From: JAPPHA01 sp965220985
Lineage (GTDB): Bacteria; Pseudomonadota; Alphaproteobacteria; Rhodobacterales; Rhodobacteraceae
Assembly (NCBI GenBank): GCA_965220985.1
Contig: OZ244854.1
Location: forward strand, 3,348,001 to 3,412,000
DNA length: 64,000 bases
Direction of reading: 5' to 3'
The notes below the pieces were generated by a model, which saw only the letters and a program-made list of their open reading frames with translations, was not told the DNA's origin and did no database searches. A program made the position numbers and the translations under genes. Shown piece after piece: positions 9,019 to 16,749 of the stretch (positions are counted from its first letter, which is position 1; each line of letters starts with the position of its first letter).

Positions 9019-9963
9019 ATGAAGATCCACGTGATCGGCAGGGGTTCTGCAGGGCAGAGACACCACGCAAACCTGCTTGCACTTGGTGCGGCAAGCGACC
9101 TGGTGCCATATTCCGCCTTTTCCAAGCTGAGTTCTGACGAAATCGCATCGTCTCTGTCGGGTTGCGACGGAATCGTTGTCGCCACTGCAACGCCGATACG
9201 CCTCGACATCATCAGGCCGGTCGTCGAATTCGGAATCCCGCTTTACGTCGAAAAACCGCTGGCGTTTCGAAGGAACGACGTCACCGAGATTCTCGCATCC
9301 TGCAAGAACATCGCAGAGAGAAGCATGGTCGGATTCATGATGAGGTATCACCCGGCTTTTCGCTTCCTGTCCGAATTAGACACCAGCACCGTCTATCGCT
9401 TCGCCTTCAGGATTGGCCACGATGTGCGAGAATGGCGCCCTGGTCGGGAGTTCGCCGGAAGCTATGGCGCCCGACCCGACGGCGGGGGCGTTCTCCTCGA
9501 CCTGTGCCACGAGATCGACATGGCCGCATCACTGTTCCCGGACGCCTCGATTTCAGAGGTTCACTGCCTCGGTCATCAAGGCCATCCTACTGTTGATTTT
9601 GTCTCGCAGATCGCCCTGCAGACGCCGTCCTCGCTGGGAACCGTTGCAATGGACTATCTCTCGCCGGTCGGTTTCAGGACGATCGAAATGCGGGGCACGG
9701 AATTCAGTCTTGAATTCGATCTGATCAATGATCGATACGTCTACGCAAATCGTGACAGTTCGAGAGAACTCCATCTGGGCGAAGATCGAAACAGCCTGTT
9801 TCGCGATGCCATGTCGGACTTCCTGTCCCTGGTCAGGGGCGAGAGTGCCGGCACCAACCCCATGGTTCCCCGGCTCGACAAGGTGGCAGCGAATTGCATG
9901 CTGATCGCCGAGGCCTGGGAGCGAAGGGAGTTCGGCGGCAATTTCATCGGAGAATTCGCATGA
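9019..9963 (+). CDS. Gfo/Idh/MocA family oxidoreductase
   Basis: A 314-residue NAD(P)-dependent oxidoreductase. The N-terminal Rossmann motif is GRGSAGQRHHANLL (about 7-20), and the hallmark EKP triplet lies in YVEKPLAFR (about residue 78). The C-terminal half is the usual open beta-sheet substrate domain, with the DLCHEIDMA segment supplying the His expected in catalysis. The gene overlaps the next start by 4 nt (ATGA at 9960-9963), so the products are likely made together. Similar oxidoreductases occur with CMP-nonulosonate genes (for example ptmF of Campylobacter flagellin glycosylation). The substrate here is unknown. Confidence 0.8.
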   Translation: MKIHVIGRGSAGQRHHANLLALGAASDLVPYSAFSKLSSDEIASSLSGCDGIVVATATPIRLDIIRPVVEFGIPLYVEKPLAFRRNDVTEILASCKNIAERSMVGFMMRYHPAFRFLSELDTSTVYRFAFRIGHDVREWRPGREFAGSYGARPDGGGVLLDLCHEIDMAASLFPDASISEVHCLGHQGHPTVDFVSQIALQTPSSLGTVAMDYLSPVGFRTIEMRGTEFSLEFDLINDRYVYANRDSSRELHLGEDRNSLFRDAMSDFLSLVRGESAGTNPMVPRLDKVAANCMLIAEAWERREFGGNFIGEFA

Positions 9964-10655
9964 TCATCGGCCACGTCGGCGCGCGAAAAGGATCACGCGG
10001 TGTTCCGGGCAAGAACATGAGACTCATGTGCGGACGCCCGTTGATCGACTGGTCCCTTGACTGCCTGTTCGAATCTGAATGCATCGAGCACGTCGTTGTC
10101 TCCACCGACTGCGAGGACATCTATCGTCACGGCCTTGATCGAGGGGCGTTGCCGATCGGCCTCAGGCCTGCTCATCTTGCAACGGATCACGCATCGAAAT
10201 GGGAGGTCTGGCAGCACGCGCAGTCAGTGACCGAGGACCTCGTTGGCGCGTTCGGGGTTTTCCTGGACCTCGATTGCACCTCGCCGTTGCGAATCGAGGA
10301 CGACGTGACCGGAGCGCTTGATCTTTTCCAATTGCAGTCGCCCGACATGGTGATGTCATGCTGCACGGCGAGGAAGAATCCGTATTTCAACCTGGTCGAA
10401 CCTGACGAAAACGGAGCATTGAGGCTGTCAAAGCCATTGCCGAGACCGATCGTCGCCCGACAACAGGCCCCACTCGTCTACGAACATGCGGCCTCCACCT
10501 ATGTCGTGTCCGCCGACTACCTGCGAAAGGCGAAAAGCCTTTTCGAGGGTCGCGTGATTCCATATGTCATGCCGGCTGAGCGATGCCTCGACATCGACAG
10601 CGAACTCGACTTCAGGATTGTCCAGTTTCTTTTGCAGGAGCGACTTGATGCGTGA
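9960..10655 (+). CDS. Acylneuraminate cytidylyltransferase family protein (CMP-nonulosonate synthetase-like)
   Basis: A 231-residue nucleotidyltransferase of the NeuA/KdsB/LegF group, which activates sialic-acid-like sugars with CTP. The N-terminal signature ARKGSRGVPGKN (8-19) is the nucleotide-binding loop. STDCEDI and DLDCTSPLR correspond to metal/nucleotide segments, and DIDSELDF near the C-terminus is a common family ending. The start is ATG 9960, overlapping the upstream stop, and the stop lies inside the next gene (8-nt overlap). The family is clear; which sugar is activated (legionaminic, pseudaminic, sialic or other) cannot be told. No NeuB-type synthase lies in the window. Confidence 0.85.
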   Translation: MIIGHVGARKGSRGVPGKNMRLMCGRPLIDWSLDCLFESECIEHVVVSTDCEDIYRHGLDRGALPIGLRPAHLATDHASKWEVWQHAQSVTEDLVGAFGVFLDLDCTSPLRIEDDVTGALDLFQLQSPDMVMSCCTARKNPYFNLVEPDENGALRLSKPLPRPIVARQQAPLVYEHAASTYVVSADYLRKAKSLFEGRVIPYVMPAERCLDIDSELDFRIVQFLLQERLDA

Positions 10656-11439
10656 CCAGTTGGCAGGAAAGACCGTTTTCATTACGGGCGCGGCGGGCCT
10701 GCTCGGATCGACATACGTTGCGCGAATGCTCGCTGCAGGCGCACGCGTTCTGGCAACGGATCTGGAAAGCCCCCGTGCGGAGACATTGATCGCGAAACAT
10801 GGTCACAGTTTCGATTTCCATTTCGAACAGCTCGACGTCAGTGACGAAAGCCAAGTCGAAGGGGTCTTTCGCTGGGCTCGAAGCTACGGCTGGGAGCCGA
10901 ATGTGGTCATCAACAATGCTGCAATCACCGGCGAACTTCTCGTCGGATCCGGCAATGAAATCCCCAATCTGTCCGAAACAAAACTGTCCGAATGGAATCG
11001 GACGTTGCAGACGAATCTGACGGGAGCCTTCCTCGTGGCGCGCGAGTTGGACCGCCACGTCGTCGGAAGAGCGCCATTCACGCTGATCAATGTCGCCTCG
11101 ATGTATGCACTTAATGGGCCACACCACGATATCTACCACGGGATGCCCTTCCGGTCGTTTCCCGCATACTCCGCTTCGAAAGCGGGCATTCATGGCTTGA
11201 CCGTTTGGCTTGCCGGATACTGGGGAGAGCGGCAAGCGACAGTCAACACGATTGCGCCGGGAGCCGTCTTCAATGGTCATTCCTTTGAATTCCAGCGTCG
11301 GATCGGCAGGCACGTTATGGCGGGTCGAATGGCCTTGCCGGATGAAATCGCCGACGCCATGCTGTTCCTGTGTTCCGATCAGGCGAGGTACATGACTGGG
11401 CAGATTGTCAATGTGGATGGCGGCTTCAGCGCTTGGTGA
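10648..11439 (+). CDS. SDR family oxidoreductase, sugar-operon associated
   Basis: A 263-residue short-chain dehydrogenase/reductase. The NAD(P)-binding glycine motif is GAAGLLGS (about 14-21), the structural motif is NNAA, the catalytic Ser is in INVASMY, and the YxxxK pair is YSASK. The C-terminal VDGGFSAW is typical of classical SDRs. ATG 10648 overlaps the cytidylyltransferase stop by 8 nt, so the three genes form a tight operon. The order oxidoreductase-cytidylyltransferase-SDR resembles ptmF-ptmB-ptmA of Campylobacter-type legionaminate loci, hinting at modified-sugar synthesis; this is inference from context. Confidence 0.8.
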   Translation: MRDQLAGKTVFITGAAGLLGSTYVARMLAAGARVLATDLESPRAETLIAKHGHSFDFHFEQLDVSDESQVEGVFRWARSYGWEPNVVINNAAITGELLVGSGNEIPNLSETKLSEWNRTLQTNLTGAFLVARELDRHVVGRAPFTLINVASMYALNGPHHDIYHGMPFRSFPAYSASKAGIHGLTVWLAGYWGERQATVNTIAPGAVFNGHSFEFQRRIGRHVMAGRMALPDEIADAMLFLCSDQARYMTGQIVNVDGGFSAW

Positions 11440-11670
11440 CCGTACGCCTCGACGGAACTGGAGTTCGATCGTCGGCCAGCATGGGTGTGCTTCAAACTTG
11501 CCAGAACATGCTCAACAAAACAGTCGCGAACAGGTCATGCGGAACGGCCGCTCAATCACGTCTGGAATCGAGCGCGAACAATCCGGGACTTTCGGGCAAA
11601 ACGCCGGTTGCATGACTCTGACGAAAATTGCATGGAGCACACCGACGCTATCAGGAAGCTGAGATCTGAC

Positions 11671-11994
11671 ATGGCAAGAATCACCTACATCGAGCACAAC
11701 GGAACCGAGCATGTTGTCGACGTTCCCAATGGGCTGAGCGTGATGGAAGGGGCACGGGACAACGGCATTCCGGGCATCGAAGCTGACTGCGGCGGCGCGT
11801 GCGCGTGTGCGACCTGTCATGTCTACGTCCATGACCCGTGGAACGACAAGTTGCCACAGCGCGACTTCATGGAAGAGGACATGCTCGATTTTGCCTGGGA
11901 GCGAGACCCGGAGCGGTCTCGATTGACGTGCCAGATCAGGGTGACAGATGAACTTGACGGGCTGGTCGTGACCATGCCCGAGAAACAGATTTGA
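11671..11994 (+). CDS. [2Fe-2S] ferredoxin, adrenodoxin type
   Basis: A 107-residue electron carrier. The cluster ligands are Cys40, Cys46 and Cys49 (C-x5-C-x2-C) and Cys87 in RLTCQIRV, exactly the vertebrate-type/adrenodoxin pattern; Cys44 is an extra, non-ligand cysteine. These ferredoxins serve cytochrome P450s, Rieske-type oxygenases or Fe-S assembly. The surroundings lack hscA/iscU, so an Isc role is not indicated, and no oxygenase partner is adjacent. ATG 11671 gives the normal family length; an open frame continues upstream without homology. Confidence 0.92.
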   Translation: MARITYIEHNGTEHVVDVPNGLSVMEGARDNGIPGIEADCGGACACATCHVYVHDPWNDKLPQRDFMEEDMLDFAWERDPERSRLTCQIRVTDELDGLVVTMPEKQI

Positions 11995-12100
11995 CCTTGA
12001 GCCTCGCGCGAAGCGATCCGCAGATGCCGAATCTGCAGGTCGGGCAGGTCTGGACCTGTATCGAAGAAAACACGTGATCTGATTGAAAGGATTGGAAGAA

Positions 12101-12856
12101 ATGAAGTTGGTCAACAAAATGATGGGTGCCTTGGTCGGCACAGCCATGCTGGCAGGCTCTGCCTGGTCAGCGGATCTCGAAGGTCGAATTCTCAAGATCG
12201 CGACCGATCCGACCTATCCACCCATGGAGTACATCGACGAAGCAACTGGTGAAATCGTCGGCTTCGACATCGATGTGATGAACGCGATCTGCGAAGAGAT
12301 CAACTGCGTTCCCGAATACATCAACACCGCATGGGACGGGATTTTCCCGGCCTTGCAGCAAGGCGAGTTTGACCTCGTCATTTCTGGCGTTTCGATTACC
12401 GAAGAACGCGACAAGACCATGGACTTTTCGGATCCGTACCTGATTGTCAGCCAGGCCATACTTCTGCGTGTCGAAGACGAAGGGCTGACCATCGACGATT
12501 TCACGGCCGGAGGGCGGCGACTGGCATCGGTCAACGGAACGACAAACGCAATTCTTGCCGAGGAACTCGTGGGTCGCGAAAACGTCAATCTGTACGATCT
12601 GTTCGCTGCGGCAATCCAGTCCGTCCAGAACGGTGATGTCGATGGTGTCGTCATCGACGGAACCTCGGCAGTTGCATACGAGCAGCAGTTTGCCGGCGAA
12701 CTGACTGTCGGGATTACCGGCCTGCAGTCCGACCCGCTCGGCATTGTCATGCAGGAAGGCGACCCGATCGTTGATGCCATCAATGAAGGCCTCGCAGCAA
12801 TCAAGGAGAGCGGCAAGCTCGATGAATTGATCGCCAAGCACATGGCCACTGAATGA
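12101..12856 (+). CDS. Amino-acid ABC transporter substrate-binding protein
   Basis: A 251-residue periplasmic protein. A signal peptide (about 1-22, ending AWSA) precedes the mature domain beginning LKIATDPTYPPMEYID, the classic start of family 3 polar amino-acid binding proteins. The IGFD-like segment EIVGFDIDVMNAI and the VISGVSITEERDKTMDFSDPY region are the expected ligand-binding signatures. ATG 12101 is chosen because it opens the signal peptide. The permease gene follows after 73 nt, giving an SBP-permease unit. The cargo amino acid cannot be inferred, and no ATPase gene is present next to it. Confidence 0.93.
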   Translation: MKLVNKMMGALVGTAMLAGSAWSADLEGRILKIATDPTYPPMEYIDEATGEIVGFDIDVMNAICEEINCVPEYINTAWDGIFPALQQGEFDLVISGVSITEERDKTMDFSDPYLIVSQAILLRVEDEGLTIDDFTAGGRRLASVNGTTNAILAEELVGRENVNLYDLFAAAIQSVQNGDVDGVVIDGTSAVAYEQQFAGELTVGITGLQSDPLGIVMQEGDPIVDAINEGLAAIKESGKLDELIAKHMATE

Positions 12857-12929
12857 CATTGCATTGAATTTCCGTCCGCTTCGTTGCTGACCGGCAGCGA
12901 AGCGGATCGCGCAGGAAAGGGATACGGGC

Positions 12930-14582
12930 ATCAGACTCTCGTTCAAGTCGATCCGCCCGAGCAACCTTGTGCTCCTGGCGGCAGCGCCGTTCATCGTTCT
13001 GCTGTTCGCCTCTTCCAGCAAGTACATGCGATCGCTCAAGGCGATCATCGGCGTGGGCGACGACGCTCTCACGCATCTCATCGGATTTCTGCTGCTATTC
13101 CTCGTTCTTGCTTCGGGTTTCCTCGCAGCACGCCGCTGGGTTCTCGGCGAGAGATCGCCTGATTGGACAAGGACATTCGTGGCGGCGGCAGTCGCCTTGC
13201 ACCTCGTCATCCTGCCGCTCCTGCTCGTATTTCCCTCCCTGGCCGAGTTGTTCTTGCAGGCCAGTCTCTACGATCTCGTCAATGCGAACGAATCGACACT
13301 GGTCGACCGCACCGACAGGCCATGGGTTCTGACGTCGGCGGCCAAGGCAGGCCTGATGACGGGTTTCAAGGTCGGTGTCGCGGTCTACGGTCTCCTGTTT
13401 CTTTTGCTCCTCGGCCTCGCGATGCGGGAGAACGGGCGATACCGGCTGCGCGCAGGACTTGCTCTTCAGGTCGTCTCCGGACTCTTGCTGTTCTATCTGC
13501 TGTTCGTTGCGCGCTGGGAATTTGCGACCGGGATCGCTGTCACTTTCCGGGCAACGGTGTTCGCCTACGTCTTGGCGGCGATTCTGGGTCTCGTCTGGAG
13601 TGGGCTTCAGGCACTGCGACCAACCCCGCGAACGACCTTTGTCTATGCAACGACCAGCATGATACTCATCGCGGTCGCGACATGGTTCTGGCTGCAGCCG
13701 CGGGATGCCTACGTCTTCGTGGGCAATACCGATGCAAGGATCGCGATCATCAAGGACACGCCGCAGTCGTTGGCCGACACCATCCGTTTTGGCGAGTATC
13801 CTGGCGGGGAAGGGCAGTCGCTTCGAATCAGGAACGTGCCTGATGCCCAATCGGCCCTTGAGCAGGTTGCGACCTCGCGAAATGTGTCGGGTGCATTGAT
13901 TCCTGCGTCCACGCATGACGGAAGCCTTCCGGCCATCTGGCAAACGGAAGTTTTGCCAAACAGCGCCAAAATGCCCGCCATCGTTCTGACGGCGATCGGG
14001 GCCTTGCTTCTGGTTCTGACTTTCGGGGCCGCCCAGCACGGTCTGCACCCGCTGGCGGTCGGATCGGAGTTCTTCGTCGACACGATTCGGGGAATTCCGA
14101 TGCTCGTCATCATTCTCTACGTGGGACTTCCGCTGTCGGGTGCCGTGAAGGATGCAACCTCCGGCTCCATCGATCTTCCAAACATGACTCGCGGGATCAT
14201 CGCGATCGCGGTCGGCTATTCTGCGTACATGGCCGAGATATTTCGCGCAGGAATCGAAGCTGTCCCAAGCGGTCAGACCGAGGCCGGAAAGAGCCTTGGG
14301 TTGACCCGTGTTCAGATGGCGCGGCTGATTGTCCTTCCGCAGGCGCTTCGGATCGTCATCCCGCCGCTCGGAAACGAATTCATCGCCATGATCAAGGACA
14401 CGTCCTTGCTCTCCATTCTCTCGGTCAGGGACGTGACCCAGAGAACCCGGGAATTCCAGGCGTCGAGCTTTCTTCCCTTCGCGCCGTTCAACACGGCGGC
14501 AATCCTGTATGTGGTGATCACGCTTGCCTGCGCCAGTTTCCTCAAGTGGATCGAACGCAGATACGACACGTCGCGAAATTGA
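12930..14582 (+). CDS. Amino-acid ABC transporter permease with long N-terminal extension; probable ATC start
   Basis: An inner-membrane permease of the HisM/GlnP family, about 550 residues against the usual 220-400. The C-terminal third carries the ATPase-contacting EAA loop EAGKSLGLTRVQMARL and IPPLGNEFIAMIKDTSLL. The N-terminal part adds about five membrane segments and a soluble region (about 255-330) with the motif LPAIWQTEVLP. No ATG, GTG or TTG occurs between the upstream in-frame stop (12888-12890) and GTG 12969, which would start at the edge of the first membrane segment and has no Shine-Dalgarno. ATC at 12930 lies 9 nt after AGGAAAGG (12913-12920) and gives a positively charged N-terminus. 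The start is therefore tentative; the product is not. Confidence 0.85.
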   Translation: MRLSFKSIRPSNLVLLAAAPFIVLLFASSSKYMRSLKAIIGVGDDALTHLIGFLLLFLVLASGFLAARRWVLGERSPDWTRTFVAAAVALHLVILPLLLVFPSLAELFLQASLYDLVNANESTLVDRTDRPWVLTSAAKAGLMTGFKVGVAVYGLLFLLLLGLAMRENGRYRLRAGLALQVVSGLLLFYLLFVARWEFATGIAVTFRATVFAYVLAAILGLVWSGLQALRPTPRTTFVYATTSMILIAVATWFWLQPRDAYVFVGNTDARIAIIKDTPQSLADTIRFGEYPGGEGQSLRIRNVPDAQSALEQVATSRNVSGALIPASTHDGSLPAIWQTEVLPNSAKMPAIVLTAIGALLLVLTFGAAQHGLHPLAVGSEFFVDTIRGIPMLVIILYVGLPLSGAVKDATSGSIDLPNMTRGIIAIAVGYSAYMAEIFRAGIEAVPSGQTEAGKSLGLTRVQMARLIVLPQALRIVIPPLGNEFIAMIKDTSLLSILSVRDVTQRTREFQASSFLPFAPFNTAAILYVVITLACASFLKWIERRYDTSRN

Positions 14583-14618
14583 ATCCGATGGACACGGCAC
14601 CCGCATGATCTTCGGGCG

Positions 14619-15485
14619 TCATGGCACTTCGTCCTCCACCGTGTTGCGCAAAGTGCCGATCGTGTTGACCTCAATCTCAACCACGTCACCGGGGGCCAGG
14701 AAACGCGGAGGATCAAACCGCGCGCCGGCTCCCGAAGGCGTGCCGGTGACGATGATATCGCCGGGCTGCAAGGTCATGAAGGTCGAAATGTAGGCGATCT
14801 CCTCGCGGATCGGAAACGTCATGCGCGACAACACGTCGTCTTGTCGAACCTCTCCATTCACGCGCGTGACGATCCGCGCGTCATCCAGCAATGCGGGATC
14901 CGTAAACGGCACGATCCACGGCCCCATCGCAGCGGAATGGTCCCAGTTCTTTCCCTGCGTGACGTTGAACTTCGCATGGCGCACCCAGTCGCGAATGGTA
15001 CCCTCGTTACAGATGGTCAGCGCCGCGATGTGGTCATAGGCATCCTTTGCCGCGATGCGCCGGCCGCCTTTGCCGATCACGATTGCCACCTCGCCTTCGT
15101 AGTCGAGCTGATGACTCTCCGGTGGACGGATCAGCGGCCGATCGTGGCCCGTGAAACCGCTGGCAAAGCGCGGGAACAAGGACATGTACTTTGGTTGCGC
15201 GCTGCCGTCCTTGTATTCGGCATTGCGGTCGGGGAAGTTCACCCCGACGCAAAGAATCCGACGCGCATTGGGCAGCACCATCTCGTAGGTGGGGTTGGCG
15301 TGCGTGACCGGGCGTCCTTGGGCAGCCTCAGCCAACGCATCCAGCCCAGCCCCGCAAACCGCATCCAGCAACGTTGGCCACTGCGTAAAGATGCCATTGA
15401 GTGCGACCATCCCGGCGTCCGTCGCTGCACCATAAAAGGTCCCACCGTCAGCCGAATAGGTCGCAAACTTCATGTCACGACTCAT
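14619..15485 (-). CDS. Fumarylacetoacetate hydrolase family protein
   Basis: A 288-residue protein of the FAH superfamily (metal-dependent C-C hydrolases, decarboxylases and isomerases). The central segment LDYEGEVAIVIGKGGR gives the acidic metal ligands, and GDIIVTGTPSGAGA is the conserved C-terminal motif. ATG 15485 overlaps the TGA of the extradiol dioxygenase gene (ATGA), so the two are coupled. With hpaD and hpaE it probably acts on the ring-cleavage product, like the FAH-fold HpaG (decarboxylase/isomerase) of the homoprotocatechuate route. That specific assignment is inference. Confidence 0.85.
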   Translation of the reverse strand: MSRDMKFATYSADGGTFYGAATDAGMVALNGIFTQWPTLLDAVCGAGLDALAEAAQGRPVTHANPTYEMVLPNARRILCVGVNFPDRNAEYKDGSAQPKYMSLFPRFASGFTGHDRPLIRPPESHQLDYEGEVAIVIGKGGRRIAAKDAYDHIAALTICNEGTIRDWVRHAKFNVTQGKNWDHSAAMGPWIVPFTDPALLDDARIVTRVNGEVRQDDVLSRMTFPIREEIAYISTFMTLQPGDIIVTGTPSGAGARFDPPRFLAPGDVVEIEVNTIGTLRNTVEDEVP

Positions 15486-16465
15486 GGCGCAATGATCGGG
15501 CTGGCTTCGATGGTCGACTCGTTGGTGTCGACTCCGACGAATTTCGTGCCATGTTCGAACCAACTTCTGGGTGCGGGCGCTCCCCAGAGCGTCTGCCGCT
15601 GTGGATCCTTCAGGTCCCACCTGATCGGCTCATGGTCCGGATCAACCGTCTGATAGTCGGAGCAATAGATCTCGATTCTGTGGCCATCTGGATCGAGAAC
15701 ATAAAGAAAGAACGCGTTCGAGATGCCATGTCGACCTGGGCCGCGTTCAATGCTGGACACGTAACCGGTCGTTGCCATCAGATCGAGCAAGTCAATGATG
15801 TTGAGCGGCGTCTGAACCCAGAATGCAACATGGTGCAAGCGCGGGCCGGTTCCGTTCGTGAACGCCATGTCGTGCACGCCGCCCTTGCGATGCATCCAAG
15901 CGGCCCACAGACGCTTGCTGTCTTCGTCTTCAGTGTATTCCGTCACGCGGAACCCGAAATCACTGTAGAAGGCGACCGAGGCATCAACGTCGTTGCTGAA
16001 GACATTGAAATGGTCGATCCGCAGCGGTTTGACCCCTCGATAGAGTGCGTATTTCTGATGGATGGTCTCGAGCCGATCCATCTTGTGATAGAACTCGAGC
16101 GGGATGCCCATGTTGTCCGATGTCAGAATCGTGCGGCCCTGGAACGGACGCTCCACCCAGTCGACCGGGCGTCCCCTGGACCGGAAATAGACTTCGGCCC
16201 TGTCCAGATCCTCATCATCAAAGGTTTTGAAACCCATCACCTCGACGGTGCCAGGCCGGTCGGACTCTTGCAGGATCACGCAATGGTGGCCGCGTTCCTC
16301 CATCGCGCGCAGGTAAACGTGGCTTTCCGTTTCTTCGGTGACCTGAAGGCCCAGGGTGTCCGCGTAGAACTTCCTGGACGCGCTCAAGTCCCCGACGTTC
16401 AGACAGACATGGCTCAGGCGGATGGTGTTGAAGTCTGGGTACAGGTTGGGGGCAGGGACAGGCAT
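15482..16465 (-). CDS. hpaD: 3,4-dihydroxyphenylacetate (homoprotocatechuate) 2,3-dioxygenase-like VOC enzyme
   Basis: A 327-residue type I extradiol ring-cleavage dioxygenase with two vicinal-oxygen-chelate modules. The likely Fe/Mn ligands are His152 (RIDHFNVF), His211 or His212 (RLHHVAFWV) and Glu265 (HRIEIYCSDY). The family converts homoprotocatechuate to 5-carboxymethyl-2-hydroxymuconate semialdehyde. The start is ATG 16465, with AGGAGG about 6 nt upstream. It lies downstream of the semialdehyde dehydrogenase gene and upstream of, overlapping, an FAH hydrolase, which supports the meta-cleavage role. Related catechol substrates cannot be excluded. Confidence 0.85.
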   Translation of the reverse strand: MPVPAPNLYPDFNTIRLSHVCLNVGDLSASRKFYADTLGLQVTEETESHVYLRAMEERGHHCVILQESDRPGTVEVMGFKTFDDEDLDRAEVYFRSRGRPVDWVERPFQGRTILTSDNMGIPLEFYHKMDRLETIHQKYALYRGVKPLRIDHFNVFSNDVDASVAFYSDFGFRVTEYTEDEDSKRLWAAWMHRKGGVHDMAFTNGTGPRLHHVAFWVQTPLNIIDLLDLMATTGYVSSIERGPGRHGISNAFFLYVLDPDGHRIEIYCSDYQTVDPDHEPIRWDLKDPQRQTLWGAPAPRSWFEHGTKFVGVDTNESTIEASPIIAP

Positions 16466-16749
16466 GGCGGCCTCCTATTGAACAGGGAAAGTGATGTTGG
16501 CCCGGCCAGTGCCCGAAGATTGAAATTGCTCCGTCGCTTGCTCGCGAATGGCATGGTGGTCGTTCAGGCCGAGCGCCATATGCAGCATCGATGCGTGGCG
16601 CTTTGACCTCCTGCCGCAGCAGTATCCCGCATGTCTAGAATGCATCGATGGAAGGGTCGCAAGATCACTGCGCTGCCTCATGTCGTGAATGCGCAGAGCC
16701 ATCTGTCGGCTGAACTCGGAACTGATGGCAGCCAGCACGGTTCCACACA

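Noticed and set aside
10648..11439. Upstream-extended start for the SDR at 10564
   Set aside because: The extension is the cytidylyltransferase coding region read in another frame; ATG 10648 precedes the SDR glycine motif at the normal distance.
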